This document shows, in pieces, positions 27,431 through 35,508 of a stretch of DNA of 64,000 bases (its first letter is position 1; each line of letters opens with the position of its first letter). Source of the DNA: Desertimonas sp963733085 (GTDB taxonomy: Bacteria; Actinomycetota; Acidimicrobiia; Acidimicrobiales; Ilumatobacteraceae); contig CAVTBY010000002.1 in the NCBI GenBank assembly GCA_963733085.1, forward strand, positions 1 to 64,000, written 5' to 3'. The position numbers were made by a program, and so were the translations under genes. The notes under the pieces were generated by a model, which was not told the DNA's origin, ran no database searches, and worked only from the letters and a program-made list of their open reading frames with translations.

Positions 27431-28335
27431 GCACCGTCGATGCCAGCCACCACGGCGCCGTCTACGACCGGGGCTACCGGCCCTACGAGGGTGAGCGCGG
27501 TCAGCGGGGGGCGGCGACGTTCGCCTTGTTCAAGGCCTCCGTGCGCCGGGCCCTCGGGATCCGCCGCTCGTGGCGGCAGAAGGTCGCCCCGTTCGTGCTC
27601 CTCGGTGTTGTCACGATCCCGGCGATCGTCAACGTCGGCATCGGCTACGTCACCCGCGACCAGCCGGTCGTCGATCAGATCGAGATCATCACGTATCGCG
27701 ACTACGTCGGGGTCTCCGCGGCGCTGTTGCTGTTCGTCGCCATCGTCGCCCCCGACGTGATGTGCCCGGACCGTCGCCAGCACGTCCTGCCGCTGATGTT
27801 CGCCCGTCCGATGACCGGCGTCGACTACGTGTTGGCCAAGGTCGGGGCGATCACCGCGATCTTGTTTGCCTTCTCGTTCATTCCCCAGGTCGTGTTGTTC
27901 GTCGGCAACATGCTCGTCAGCGACAGCGCCCTCGACTACCTCACCGACAACCTCGACATCCTGTGGAAGGTCCCGGCCGCCGTCGCCCTGCTCGCCCTCT
28001 ACTACAGCGTCATCGGCGTGGCGATCGCGTCGCTGACCGACCGGCGGATCGTGGCCGGGGCGTCGATCATCGGCCTGTTCCTGATCACGTCGATCGCCTC
28101 GGGGATCATCGTCGGCGAGAACTTCGAGTTCGAGGGTGGATCACCGGCCGCCGTGCTCAACATTCTCGCTCTGCCGCTGTATCTCCGTGACCTCATCTTC
28201 CTCGGCGAGGTCGACAACAATTCGCCGCTCAACGGCGTCGAGAACGGCGGGCTGCTGGCAATCGTGACCTATGTCGCGATCGTCATCGTCGGCATCGCCG
28301 TCTTGCTGCGCCGCTACCGCTGGGTGGAACGGTGA
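27427..28335 (+). CDS. ABC-2 type transporter permease (pair 1)
   Basis: 302 residues with about six membrane helices, including FVLLGVVTIPAIVNVGIGYV, VSAALLLFVAIVAPDVMCPD, IGLFLITSIASGIIVGEN and a C-terminal helix LLAIVTYVAIVIVGIAVLLR. The soluble start YDRGYRPYEGERGQRG is a recognisable lead-in of an ABC-2 permease subgroup found next to such ATPases. GTG start overlaps the ATPase stop. Substrate unknown. Confidence 0.82.
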   Translation: MSTVDASHHGAVYDRGYRPYEGERGQRGAATFALFKASVRRALGIRRSWRQKVAPFVLLGVVTIPAIVNVGIGYVTRDQPVVDQIEIITYRDYVGVSAALLLFVAIVAPDVMCPDRRQHVLPLMFARPMTGVDYVLAKVGAITAILFAFSFIPQVVLFVGNMLVSDSALDYLTDNLDILWKVPAAVALLALYYSVIGVAIASLTDRRIVAGASIIGLFLITSIASGIIVGENFEFEGGSPAAVLNILALPLYLRDLIFLGEVDNNSPLNGVENGGLLAIVTYVAIVIVGIAVLLRRYRWVER

Positions 28336-28341
28336 GTACGT

Positions 28342-28378
28342 TCATTGCGTTCCCCGGCCACGCAGGCCGTTACTGGCC
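28342..28378. repeat. Family D short repeat, copy 2
   Basis: TCATTGCGTTCCCC, GGCCACGCAGGCCG and CTGGCC match the copy at 7458-7496. It lies in the 85-bp gap between the two ABC pairs, followed by a CTCGCTGGCGCTCGGTCGC-type GC-rich stretch. Confidence 0.6.
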
Positions 28379-28420
28379 GCTCCCTCGCTGGCGCTCGGTC
28401 GCTCGCGTCGGCGGACAGCT

Positions 28421-29398
28421 ATGAGCTTGCCACCGCCGGATCCGGCCGCCGCCGTGCGTCTCGCCGGCGATCCCGCCTTCGCGCCGGATGCCACGGTCGA
28501 GGTGTCCGAGGTGTCCGTTTGGTTCGGGCCGAAGGTCGCCCTGTCGGAGCTGAGCTGCTCGTTCGGCCCCGGAGTCACCGGCCTGCTCGGACCCAACGGC
28601 GCCGGCAAGACGACGCTGATGCGGGCGATCACCGGCCTCGTCGGTGTCAACCAGGGGAAGGTCCGCATCGAGGGTCGCGACCCGCGGCGCGACCGTCAGG
28701 TGCATGCGGGCATGGCGCTCGTTCCCGAGGACGAAGCCGTGCCGTCGGGGCTCAGCGCCAGGCAACTCGTGACGTACGTCGCCGACCTCCACCGGGTAAC
28801 GAATCGCAGCGCACCGGACGACGCCCTCAACACCGTCGGTCTGCTCGACGTCGCCGACCGCCGCGTCGACGCCTTCAGCAAGGGGATGCGGCAACGGTGC
28901 AAGGTCGCCGCCGCGCTGGTGATCGATCCGCGTGTTCTCGTGCTCGACGAGCCGTTGAACGGCGCCGACCCGGTGCAGCGCGTCCACTTGATCGCCCTGT
29001 TCAAGCGGCTCGGCGCCGAGGGGCGGACGGTCATCGTCAGCTCGCACGTGCTCAACGAGGTGGAGCGCCTGGCCCAGCGGGTGATCGTGCTGATCCACGG
29101 CCGTCTCGCCGCCGCCGGCGGGCATCACGCCATCCGCGACGCGATGGACGACCGCCCGCGGCACGTGTTCGTGCGCGCCGACGACGGGCGCAGCCTGGCG
29201 GCGTCGCTCGTCGGGCTGGAGTCGGTCGCCGGGGTGACGTTCGACGCCACCCGCGGTGGCCTCGTCGTGCAGACCGGGCAGGCCCGTGAGCTCGCGACAT
29301 CGCTGCCCCGCCTGGCCCGCGACTCCTCGATCCGTTTGCTCGAAGTGCGCGCCCTCGACGACTCCTTGGAGAGCCTGTTCCGGGAGCTGGTGAGATGA
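28421..29398 (+). CDS. ABC transporter ATP-binding protein (ABC-2 type, pair 2)
   Basis: 325 residues. Walker A LLGPNGAGKTTLMRAI, signature AFSKGMRQRCKVAAAL, Walker B VLVLDEPLNGADP, and the switch His in VIVSSHVLNEVERLA. An N-terminal extension of about 30 residues precedes the first beta-strand. ATG 28421 is the plausible start; upstream open frame is GC-rich repeat DNA. ATPase and following permease overlap (ATGA), as in pair 1, so the locus may make one heteromeric exporter or two related ones. Confidence 0.87.
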   Translation: MSLPPPDPAAAVRLAGDPAFAPDATVEVSEVSVWFGPKVALSELSCSFGPGVTGLLGPNGAGKTTLMRAITGLVGVNQGKVRIEGRDPRRDRQVHAGMALVPEDEAVPSGLSARQLVTYVADLHRVTNRSAPDDALNTVGLLDVADRRVDAFSKGMRQRCKVAAALVIDPRVLVLDEPLNGADPVQRVHLIALFKRLGAEGRTVIVSSHVLNEVERLAQRVIVLIHGRLAAAGGHHAIRDAMDDRPRHVFVRADDGRSLAASLVGLESVAGVTFDATRGGLVVQTGQARELATSLPRLARDSSIRLLEVRALDDSLESLFRELVR

Positions 29399-30159
29399 GT
29401 GTGGAGGTGGCCGTGAGTGGCCGAGCGCGATCGCGGTTCGTCGCCATCTTCCTCTACACCTTGCGCTCGTGCATCCCGCCCAAGCGGTGGGCTGCTGTGC
29501 TGATGCCGTGCGGCGGCGCGCTCCTGTTCGGCCTCCTCGCCCGCGCCGTCGACGACACGGCCGACGTGGCGTTCGCCAACGTCGCCGCCGAAGGCATCTT
29601 CTCGCTGATGATGCCGATCGCCGCCCTCATCATCGGAGACGCCGTGCTCGGTGCCGAGGTGCGTGGCGGCACGTTCCACTTCACGTGGCTGTCGCCGGCG
29701 TCGACCTGGCAGATCGTGCTCGGCCGCTGGCTCGGCGGCGCCCTCGTCGCCCTCGTCACGATCGCCCCGGCGACCGCTGCCGCCGCCTTCGTCGCCGGCT
29801 CGCCGTCGAGCGCCGGTCCGGCGTTCATCGCCGCCGCGGTCGGCGCCGTCTCCTACATCGCGTTGTTCATCGCCATCGGTTGCATCACCCAGCGCACCGC
29901 CGTGTGGTCGTTGGCGATCGTGTTCCTGATCGAGCGGCTGCTCGGTGCCGCCCTCACCGGGATCGCCCAGATCTCGCCGACGTGGGAGTCGCGGGCGATC
30001 TTCGTCGGCCTGCTCGACGATCCGCCCGACCGACTCGTGCGCGACGGCATCCCGCAGGGTTGGGACGCCGTCGTCCGGCTGGCCATCGTGTCCCTGTTGT
30101 CGTTGGCAGTCGCCAACTGGCGGATGAAGCGGATCAAGTTGTCCGGCGCCTCGGACTAG
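29395..30159 (+). CDS. ABC-2 type transporter permease (pair 2)
   Basis: 254 residues with about six hydrophobic helices: GALLFGLLARAVDDT, IFSLMMPIAALIIGDAVLGA, WLGGALVALVTIAPATAAAA, AAVGAVSYIALFIAIGCITQ and a C-terminal helix. EVRGGTFHFTWLSPASTWQI is the cytoplasmic loop typical of ABC-2 permeases that contacts the ATPase. ATG 29395 overlaps the ATPase stop. Substrate unknown. Confidence 0.82.
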   Translation: MSVEVAVSGRARSRFVAIFLYTLRSCIPPKRWAAVLMPCGGALLFGLLARAVDDTADVAFANVAAEGIFSLMMPIAALIIGDAVLGAEVRGGTFHFTWLSPASTWQIVLGRWLGGALVALVTIAPATAAAAFVAGSPSSAGPAFIAAAVGAVSYIALFIAIGCITQRTAVWSLAIVFLIERLLGAALTGIAQISPTWESRAIFVGLLDDPPDRLVRDGIPQGWDAVVRLAIVSLLSLAVANWRMKRIKLSGASD

Positions 30160-30167
30160 CCGGCGCC

Positions 30168-30310
30168 TCAGACGAGTGCCGGTTCGGCGGCTGCGCGGGC
30201 GTCGTAGGTGGCGCGGGCTGCGGCGACCTCGTCTTGGTGTGCCTCGGTCCAGCTGACCAGGGCATGGATGGTCTCCAGCAGGGTGGCGCGGTCACCGCTG
30301 CGCCCGTGAC
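30168..30310 (-). pseudogene. C-terminal remnant of a regulator-like protein
   Basis: The minus strand encodes RATLLETIHALVSWTEAHQD followed by EVAAARATYDARAAAEPALV and a stop at 30168. It looks like the last helices of a small winged-helix (HxlR-like) protein, with no start codon or N-terminal domain. The frame is lost where family B DNA begins. It accounts for the 170 bp after the permease gene; identity is tentative. Confidence 0.35.
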
Positions 30311-30328
30311 CGATCGCCGACGTCCTAT

Positions 30329-30377
30329 CGGAGTGTTTCGTGACGACACGCCCCGCGGCAAAGACTCCGTCAGCAAC
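30329..30377. repeat. Family B palindromic repeat, copy 3 (two-arm form)
   Basis: CGGAGTGTTTCGTGACGACA and the complementary GGCAAAGACTCCGTCAG enclose the CGCCCC centre that copy 1 also has. Only one pair of arms is present. It lies 14 bp beyond the stop of the DUF1918 gene and next to the remnant above, between converging transcripts. Confidence 0.75.
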
Positions 30378-30390
30378 CGTTGAGAGATCG

Positions 30391-30597
30391 TCAGTTGGAG
30401 TTGCGCTTGCGTCGGGTGGCCGGGGCGACCATGGCGTCGGAGCCGGGATAGATCAAGGCCTCGCTGCCGTCGTCCCAGCGCACGTAGTACGGCGACCCGC
30501 CGTCGTCGCCCCTGACTTCGAGCACCTCGCACTGGCGGTCCGGCTCGCCGACGCGATGGCCCTTGATGACGATGCGATCACCTGTGTTGGCATGCAT
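30391..30597 (-). CDS. DUF1918 small protein
   Basis: 68 residues: MHANTGDRIVIKGHRVGEPD, then CEVLEVRGDDGGSPYYVRWD and DGSEALIYPGSD. This is the SH3-like DUF1918 domain, common in actinobacteria and of unknown function, followed by a basic tail ATRRKRNSN. ATG 30597 has a GGGGG-rich Shine-Dalgarno (AAGGGGG) upstream; the longer frame is not supported. Divergent from the Kup gene. Confidence 0.85.
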   Translation of the reverse strand: MHANTGDRIVIKGHRVGEPDRQCEVLEVRGDDGGSPYYVRWDDGSEALIYPGSDAMVAPATRRKRNSN

Positions 30598-30698
30598 GTC
30601 CGTACCCCCTTCGTGACTCCCTGCCATTGTGCGCGCACTCGCCGCCCTCGTGCACGGGGCACGTGCGCTACCAGGTGCCGCCCTAAGCTCTCGCACTC

Positions 30699-32627
30699 GT
30701 GAGCGACGCCGACCTCGACGACGCTCACCGCGGGCGGCACGCCGGCCACGCCGGGATGTTCGGCCTCGCCGTTGGGGCCCTCGGGATCGTGTACGGCGAC
30801 ATCGGTACGAGTCCGTTGTACGCCCTGCGCGAGGCGTTCGAGCACAACGACCTCGAGGTCGACTCGACGAGCACCTATGGCGTCGCCTCGATCGTGTTCT
30901 GGGCGCTCGTCATCATCATCTCGATCAAGTACCTCGCCCTCGTGATCCGCGCCGACAACCACGGCGAGGGCGGCATCCTCGCTCTCACCGCCCTGCTCAT
31001 CCCGCGGCAACAACAGGGCTCGGCATCGTGGCGCGCCGCCCGACTCACCGGGGTCGCCGGAGCCGTGATCACCCTCGGGGTGTTCGGCACCGCCCTGCTT
31101 TACGGCGACGGGCTGATCACGCCGGCGATATCCGTGCTCAGCGCCGTGGAGGGTTTCGAGGTGGCGACGACCGCCTTCTCGGACTGGGTCTTGCCGGTGT
31201 CCGTCGCCATCCTCGTCGCCCTGTTCAGCGTGCAGTCACGCGGCACTGCCGGGATCGCCAGGGTCTTCGGGCCGGTCATGGTCGTGTGGTTCGCAGTCGT
31301 CGGCGTGCTCGGGTTGCGCCAGGTGGTTGCTCATCCCGGCGTGCTCAAGGCGGTGTGGCCCGGATATGCGCTCGAGTTCTTCGTCGACCAGCCTGGCAAG
31401 GCGTTCCTCTCCCTCGGGTCGATCTTCCTCGTCGTGACCGGCGGTGAGGCGTTGTACGCCGACATGGGCCACTTCGGCCGGCGCCCGATTCAGCTCTCCT
31501 GGTACACGTGGGTCTTCCCCGCCCTGCTGCTCAACTACTTCGGTCAAGCGGCCCTGCTGTCGGCCGAGCCGGAGGCGATCGAGAGCCCGTTCTACCGGTT
31601 GGCGCCGGACTGGGCGATCACGCCGTTGGCGATCCTGGCGACGATGGCGACGGTGATCGCTTCGCAGGCGCTGATCTCCGGCGCCTTCTCGATGACGGCC
31701 CAGGCGATCCAGCTCGACTACATCCCCCGTCTCGCCGTGCGCCACACGTCGGGCGAGCATGCTGGACAGATCTACGTGCCGCTCGTCAACTGGCTGCTGA
31801 TGCTCGGGTGTGTCGGACTCGTCCTCGGTTTCCGCTCGTCGAGCGCCCTGGCGTCGGCCTACGGCATCGCGGTGACGGCCACGATGGCGATTACCACACT
31901 GCTGTTCTTCAAGGTCGTGCAGTCACGCTTCGGCTGGTCGGCGACCAAGGCGACGCTCGTGCTGATGCCGTTGCTCGCCGTCGATTTGGCGTTCTTCGCC
32001 GCCAACGTCCCGAAGATCCCGCACGGTGGCTGGTTCCCGTTGCTGATCGCCCTCATCCTCGTGATCCAGATGACGACGTGGCGCCGTGGCCGCGACCTCG
32101 TCGCCGCCCGGCTCCGCCGCGCCGAGGTGCCGATGGCCACGACGATGGCCAACCTCGATGCCGCCGTAACGCGTGTGCCGGGCACCGCCGTCTACCTGTT
32201 CAAGGACGCCGAGGCGACACCACCGGCGCTGCTTGCCAACCTCAAGCATCACACCGTCCTTCACGAGAACGTCCTCCTCCTCGCCATCGAGGTCAGCGAG
32301 GACGCATACATCGGCGAGTCGCAGCGCGTCTGCGTCACCACCCTTGGCCCCGGGGTGCAGCAGGTCGTCCTGTGCCACGGGTTCATGGAGGAGCCAGACG
32401 TGCGTGCCGCTGTGGCCACCGTGGAAGTCGCCGGTAAGCCCGTCGATCCGACCGCGGTCACGTACTTCCTCGGCGACGAGATGGTCGTCGCCACCGACAT
32501 CGAGGGCATGCACCCGTGGCGCGAACACCTCTTCGTCCTCCTCGATCGTGGCGCCGACAGCGCCGCCCGGTTCTTCGACCTCCCAGCAGACCGCGTCGTC
32601 ACGGTCGGCACCCACGTCGAGATCTGA
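30699..32627 (+). CDS. kup: Kup-family potassium uptake protein
   Basis: 642 residues, normal for KUP/HAK/KT transporters. TM1 contains the hallmark GIVYGDIGTSPLYALREAF; TM2 region ALVIRADNHGEGGILALTAL; then GTALLYGDGLITPAISVLSA and SIFLVVTGGEALYADMGHFG. Twelve hydrophobic helices are followed by a soluble C-terminal domain of about 180 residues. It imports K+ with protons. GTG 30699 gives a short N-terminus before TM1. No c-di-AMP riboswitch is recognisable in the 100-bp leader. Confidence 0.93.
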   Translation: MSDADLDDAHRGRHAGHAGMFGLAVGALGIVYGDIGTSPLYALREAFEHNDLEVDSTSTYGVASIVFWALVIIISIKYLALVIRADNHGEGGILALTALLIPRQQQGSASWRAARLTGVAGAVITLGVFGTALLYGDGLITPAISVLSAVEGFEVATTAFSDWVLPVSVAILVALFSVQSRGTAGIARVFGPVMVVWFAVVGVLGLRQVVAHPGVLKAVWPGYALEFFVDQPGKAFLSLGSIFLVVTGGEALYADMGHFGRRPIQLSWYTWVFPALLLNYFGQAALLSAEPEAIESPFYRLAPDWAITPLAILATMATVIASQALISGAFSMTAQAIQLDYIPRLAVRHTSGEHAGQIYVPLVNWLLMLGCVGLVLGFRSSSALASAYGIAVTATMAITTLLFFKVVQSRFGWSATKATLVLMPLLAVDLAFFAANVPKIPHGGWFPLLIALILVIQMTTWRRGRDLVAARLRRAEVPMATTMANLDAAVTRVPGTAVYLFKDAEATPPALLANLKHHTVLHENVLLLAIEVSEDAYIGESQRVCVTTLGPGVQQVVLCHGFMEEPDVRAAVATVEVAGKPVDPTAVTYFLGDEMVVATDIEGMHPWREHLFVLLDRGADSAARFFDLPADRVVTVGTHVEI

Positions 32628-32668
32628 CAGCCCGGTGGGCCGGCATCTCCTCCGTGTCCTAGCGTGCG

Positions 32669-33973
32669 GTGATGCGGAGGGGTGCGCTCGTCGCGTCGAT
32701 CATCGCGTTGTTACCCATTGCGACCGTCGACGCTGACGATGGGCCAGCATCGTCCGTACCGGAGTCGGCCGTAGGCGTCACGCCGGTCCGCCGAGCGCTC
32801 GACGACGTTCTCTCGTGGTTGGAATCTCCGTCAACGGTCGACGCCGATCGTTTCTCGGGCACGTTTCTCGAGAGCGTCCCGATCGAGGACATCAGCGTCG
32901 CCTTCGAGGACCTCGGCGGCGTGTGGGTCGTGGAGTCGATCGAGCAACGGGGCGCCAACGAGTTGACAGCGATCATTCGCGGTCCCTTGATGACGCTCGA
33001 GGTGCATCTTTTCGTAAACAGTGACGGGCTGATCGACGGTCTCGGGTTCAACCTAGGCGAGCTGGTGAATCCGCCCGCCTCGCTGGATCAGGTTGCAGCA
33101 CAGGTTGACGACTTCGGACCGTCCTCGGCATTCCTTGTCGCCGAGGTCGATGACGCAGGCGTCTGCCGACCGATCACCGCCGTGCGCGAACGGTCGCCGA
33201 TGCCGCTCGGTTCGGTCTTCAAGCTGTACGTGCTCGGCGCCGTGGCCACCGCCGTCGAAGAGGGCGTGCTCGAATGGGATGATCCGGTGGAGATCCGCGA
33301 CGAGCTCGACAGCTTGCCGTCGGGCGTCACCCAGGACGAACCGGCTGGGAGCACGCTCACTGTGGCGGCTCTCGCCAGCCGGATGATCTCGATCAGCGAC
33401 AACACCGCGACCGACCACCTCATCGACCTCGTCGGTCGCGACCAGGTGGAAGCGGCCCTCAGCGACTTCGGCCACTCCGATCCGACGATCACGGTGCCGT
33501 TCCTCACCACACGTGAGCTGTTCATCCTCAGGTCAGACCTCGAGTTGCTCGAGCGCTACGCCGACGCAGACGAGAGTGGTCGCCGAGCATTGCTCGCGGG
33601 GGAGATCGCAGGCGAACCGCTCCCGAGCGGTGGCTGGACGGAGCCGCGCGACGTGACGACGGTCGAGTGGTTCGCCACTCCAACCGACATCTGCCAAGCA
33701 CTCGTCGCCCTCGACGACCTCCACGGAGACCCGGATCTCGCCCCCGTCCGCTCGATCATGACGGGCGCCGACATGCTCCCCACCGAGGAGGATTTCGCCC
33801 GCTTGTTCTTCAAGCCAGGGGGCGAGCCCGGCGTGCACTTCGAAGCGTGGCTCGCCGTGACCGAGTCCGGTGAGCGCTACGCCGTTGTCGGCGGCGCAGC
33901 CAGCGAGACCGAAGGGATCGACCCAGCCCTCTCGCTGATCCAGGCGAGCGCCCTCGACCTCCTTCCGCCGTGA
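32669..33973 (+). CDS. Secreted class A beta-lactamase-fold serine hydrolase (ORF12/Cpe-like N-domain)
   Basis: About 434 residues. A hydrophobic N-terminus LVASIIALLPIATVDA looks like an export signal. Residues 35-135 resemble the ORF12-type N-terminal domain seen in Streptomyces clavam clusters. The hydrolase domain has S-V-F-K at 182-185 (SxxK) and S-D-N at 243-245. The third box is FFKPGGEPG (Lys382) instead of KTG, so substrate handling may differ from true beta-lactamases. ATG 32672 is equally possible as the start. Monocistronic after kup. Lactamase, esterase or LpqF-like envelope role cannot be separated by sequence. Confidence 0.75.
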   Translation: MMRRGALVASIIALLPIATVDADDGPASSVPESAVGVTPVRRALDDVLSWLESPSTVDADRFSGTFLESVPIEDISVAFEDLGGVWVVESIEQRGANELTAIIRGPLMTLEVHLFVNSDGLIDGLGFNLGELVNPPASLDQVAAQVDDFGPSSAFLVAEVDDAGVCRPITAVRERSPMPLGSVFKLYVLGAVATAVEEGVLEWDDPVEIRDELDSLPSGVTQDEPAGSTLTVAALASRMISISDNTATDHLIDLVGRDQVEAALSDFGHSDPTITVPFLTTRELFILRSDLELLERYADADESGRRALLAGEIAGEPLPSGGWTEPRDVTTVEWFATPTDICQALVALDDLHGDPDLAPVRSIMTGADMLPTEEDFARLFFKPGGEPGVHFEAWLAVTESGERYAVVGGAASETEGIDPALSLIQASALDLLPP

Positions 33974-33982
33974 CGCCTGCCT

Positions 33983-34004
33983 CTTGACAAGAAAGTTTGT
34001 CAAG
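33983..34004. promoter_or_regulatory. Operator palindrome of the ArsR-type gene
   Basis: CTTGACAA-GAAAGT-TTGTCAAG is a perfect 8-6-8 palindrome ending 15 bp before the GTG start at 34020. It contains a TTGACA-like -35. This is the expected layout for an autoregulating ArsR-family repressor. Confidence 0.7.
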
Positions 34005-34019
34005 CGGCACACTGGGGGA

Positions 34020-34598
34020 GTGCACGACGTCGAGGTCATCGAGAATCCGGCTGCCGCGGCGGTCGCCCTCGACCCGGTGCGAGCCCGGTTGCTCGGCGAG
34101 CTCGCCGAGCCGGCGTCGGCGTCGGCGCTCGCCGCCCGCGTCGGCATCTCCCGACAGAAGATCAACTACCACCTACACACGCTCGAGGCCCACGGCCTCG
34201 TCGTGCTCGCCGCTGAGCGCCAACACGGGGGGATCACCGAGCGCGTCCTGCAGGCGACAGCCGCCAGCTATGTCGTGTCACCAGCAGCGCTGAGCGAGGC
34301 CGCCGTGGATCCCGAGACCGCCAACGATCATCTGTCGGCGCGCTACCTGGTCGCTCTCGCCGGGCGAGCTGTCCGCGAGGTCGGCAACCTCGCCCGCCGC
34401 GCCGGCGCCTCCGGCAAGCGGCTGCCGACGATGTCGATCGACACGGAGATCGGCTTCCGCAACGCCACCGACCGTGCCGCCTTCGCCGACGATCTCACCG
34501 CCGCCGTCATCGAACTGGCGGCCCGCTACCACCACGACGACGGTCGGCCGCACCGGCTCGTCGTCGCCGCCTACCCGAAACCCAAGGAGCCATCATGA
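34020..34598 (+). CDS. ArsR-type winged-helix transcriptional regulator
   Basis: 192 residues. HTH region LDPVRARLLGELAEPASASA, LAARVGISRQKINYHLHTLE and AHGLVVLAAERQHGGI, with the beta-wing at 65-80. The C-terminal 100 residues are a helical dimer/effector part longer than in metal-sensing ArsR and without a Cys cluster, so it is not a classical metal sensor. GTG 34020 follows GGGGGAG. Its stop overlaps the ATG of the SRPBCC gene (34595). This regulator/SRPBCC pairing is common in actinobacteria. Confidence 0.83.
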   Translation: MHDVEVIENPAAAAVALDPVRARLLGELAEPASASALAARVGISRQKINYHLHTLEAHGLVVLAAERQHGGITERVLQATAASYVVSPAALSEAAVDPETANDHLSARYLVALAGRAVREVGNLARRAGASGKRLPTMSIDTEIGFRNATDRAAFADDLTAAVIELAARYHHDDGRPHRLVVAAYPKPKEPS

Positions 34599-35386
34599 CC
34601 ACCCCCAACGTTCCCCTCCGCGTCGAGCTCACCGTCGAGCTCCCCGGCACCGCCGACCAGGTGTGGCAGGCGATCGCCACCGGCCCAGGGCTGACGGCGT
34701 GGTCGATGCCGACCGACGTCGACGAACGCGTCGGCGGCGAGTTCGTCATCCACATGGGTGAGACCGACGCGCGCGGCCTCGTCGGTGGCTGGGAGCCGCC
34801 GCACCGGTTGGTAATGGAGGAGCCGGACTGGGCTGCTCTCGCCGGACACGAGGGCGCCGATGTCACACCGCTGATCACCGAGTACCTCGTCGAGTCGATG
34901 TCGGGAGGATCGTGTGTGCTGCGCGTCGTGTCGAGCGCGTTCGGCACGGGGGCCGACTGGGAGCGCGAGTTCTTCGACGAAGCTGAGAAGTACTGGCTGC
35001 CTCTGTTCGAGAACCTGCGCATCTACCTCGCGGCGTTTCCCGGGCAACAGGCCACGATCGTCGAGTCGGGCGCCGAGATCGGCAACAGCCCGGCCGACGT
35101 GGTGACGGCCATGCGTGAACGGATCGGCGCTTCTGATGTCGGTGCCGACGTCGAGATTCTCGGTGTCGCCGGACGCGTGGAGAGGCTTTCCGACGATGGC
35201 CTGCTCGTCCGCTACACCGATCCCGATTGCGGATTCCTCAACCTGGTGTCGTACCCGAACGGTCCCGACACCGCCTACGCGCTGGCTCGCGCCTACCTGT
35301 TCGGCTCACGTGCCGCCGAGCTCGCCGCCACCCAGGAGGCCGGCTGGAAGGAATGGTTCGCCGAACTGCCGGCAGCCGTTTCCTGA
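34595..35386 (+). CDS. SRPBCC/AHSA1-family protein
   Basis: 263 residues. The N-terminal 150 residues are a START-like AHSA1 domain: VELTVELPGTADQVWQAIAT, GPGLTAWSMPTDVDERVGGE, then GWEPPHRLVMEEPDW and the C-terminal helix WEREFFDEAEKYWLPLFENL. A second, divergent part (170-263) has a similar length to a further half-domain and ends in a TQEAGWKEWFAELP helix. It likely binds a hydrophobic ligand. Coupled to the ArsR-type regulator by 4-bp overlap. Ligand unknown. Confidence 0.75.
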   Translation: MTTPNVPLRVELTVELPGTADQVWQAIATGPGLTAWSMPTDVDERVGGEFVIHMGETDARGLVGGWEPPHRLVMEEPDWAALAGHEGADVTPLITEYLVESMSGGSCVLRVVSSAFGTGADWEREFFDEAEKYWLPLFENLRIYLAAFPGQQATIVESGAEIGNSPADVVTAMRERIGASDVGADVEILGVAGRVERLSDDGLLVRYTDPDCGFLNLVSYPNGPDTAYALARAYLFGSRAAELAATQEAGWKEWFAELPAAVS

Positions 35387-35401
35387 CGTTTCGGAGCCCC
35401 C

Positions 35402-35431
35402 GTGGCATCCGCCACTCGTGGCGGATGCCAC
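35402..35431. terminator. Perfect 13-bp hairpin between genes
   Basis: GTGGCATCCGCCA-CTCG-TGGCGGATGCCAC is a 13-4-13 perfect palindrome 15 bp after the SRPBCC stop. No T-run follows, so it is at best a hairpin-only terminator. Arms match none of families A-D. Confidence 0.5.
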
Positions 35432-35508
35432 AACAACTCATGCCCAGCCGGCGGTGATCCGCCCCTAACTTGAATGTGCTCCGCCGCGCTCCATCTGGAG
35501 GATCTCCC

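Noticed and set aside
26507..30159. Nos/Nod-type specialised exporter assignment for the two ABC pairs
   Set aside because: The ATPases and permeases are generic ABC-2 types; no cargo or accessory gene supports a specific name.
30598..30698. Possible c-di-AMP riboswitch upstream of kup
   Set aside because: The gap is only about 100 bp and lacks recognisable ydaO features.
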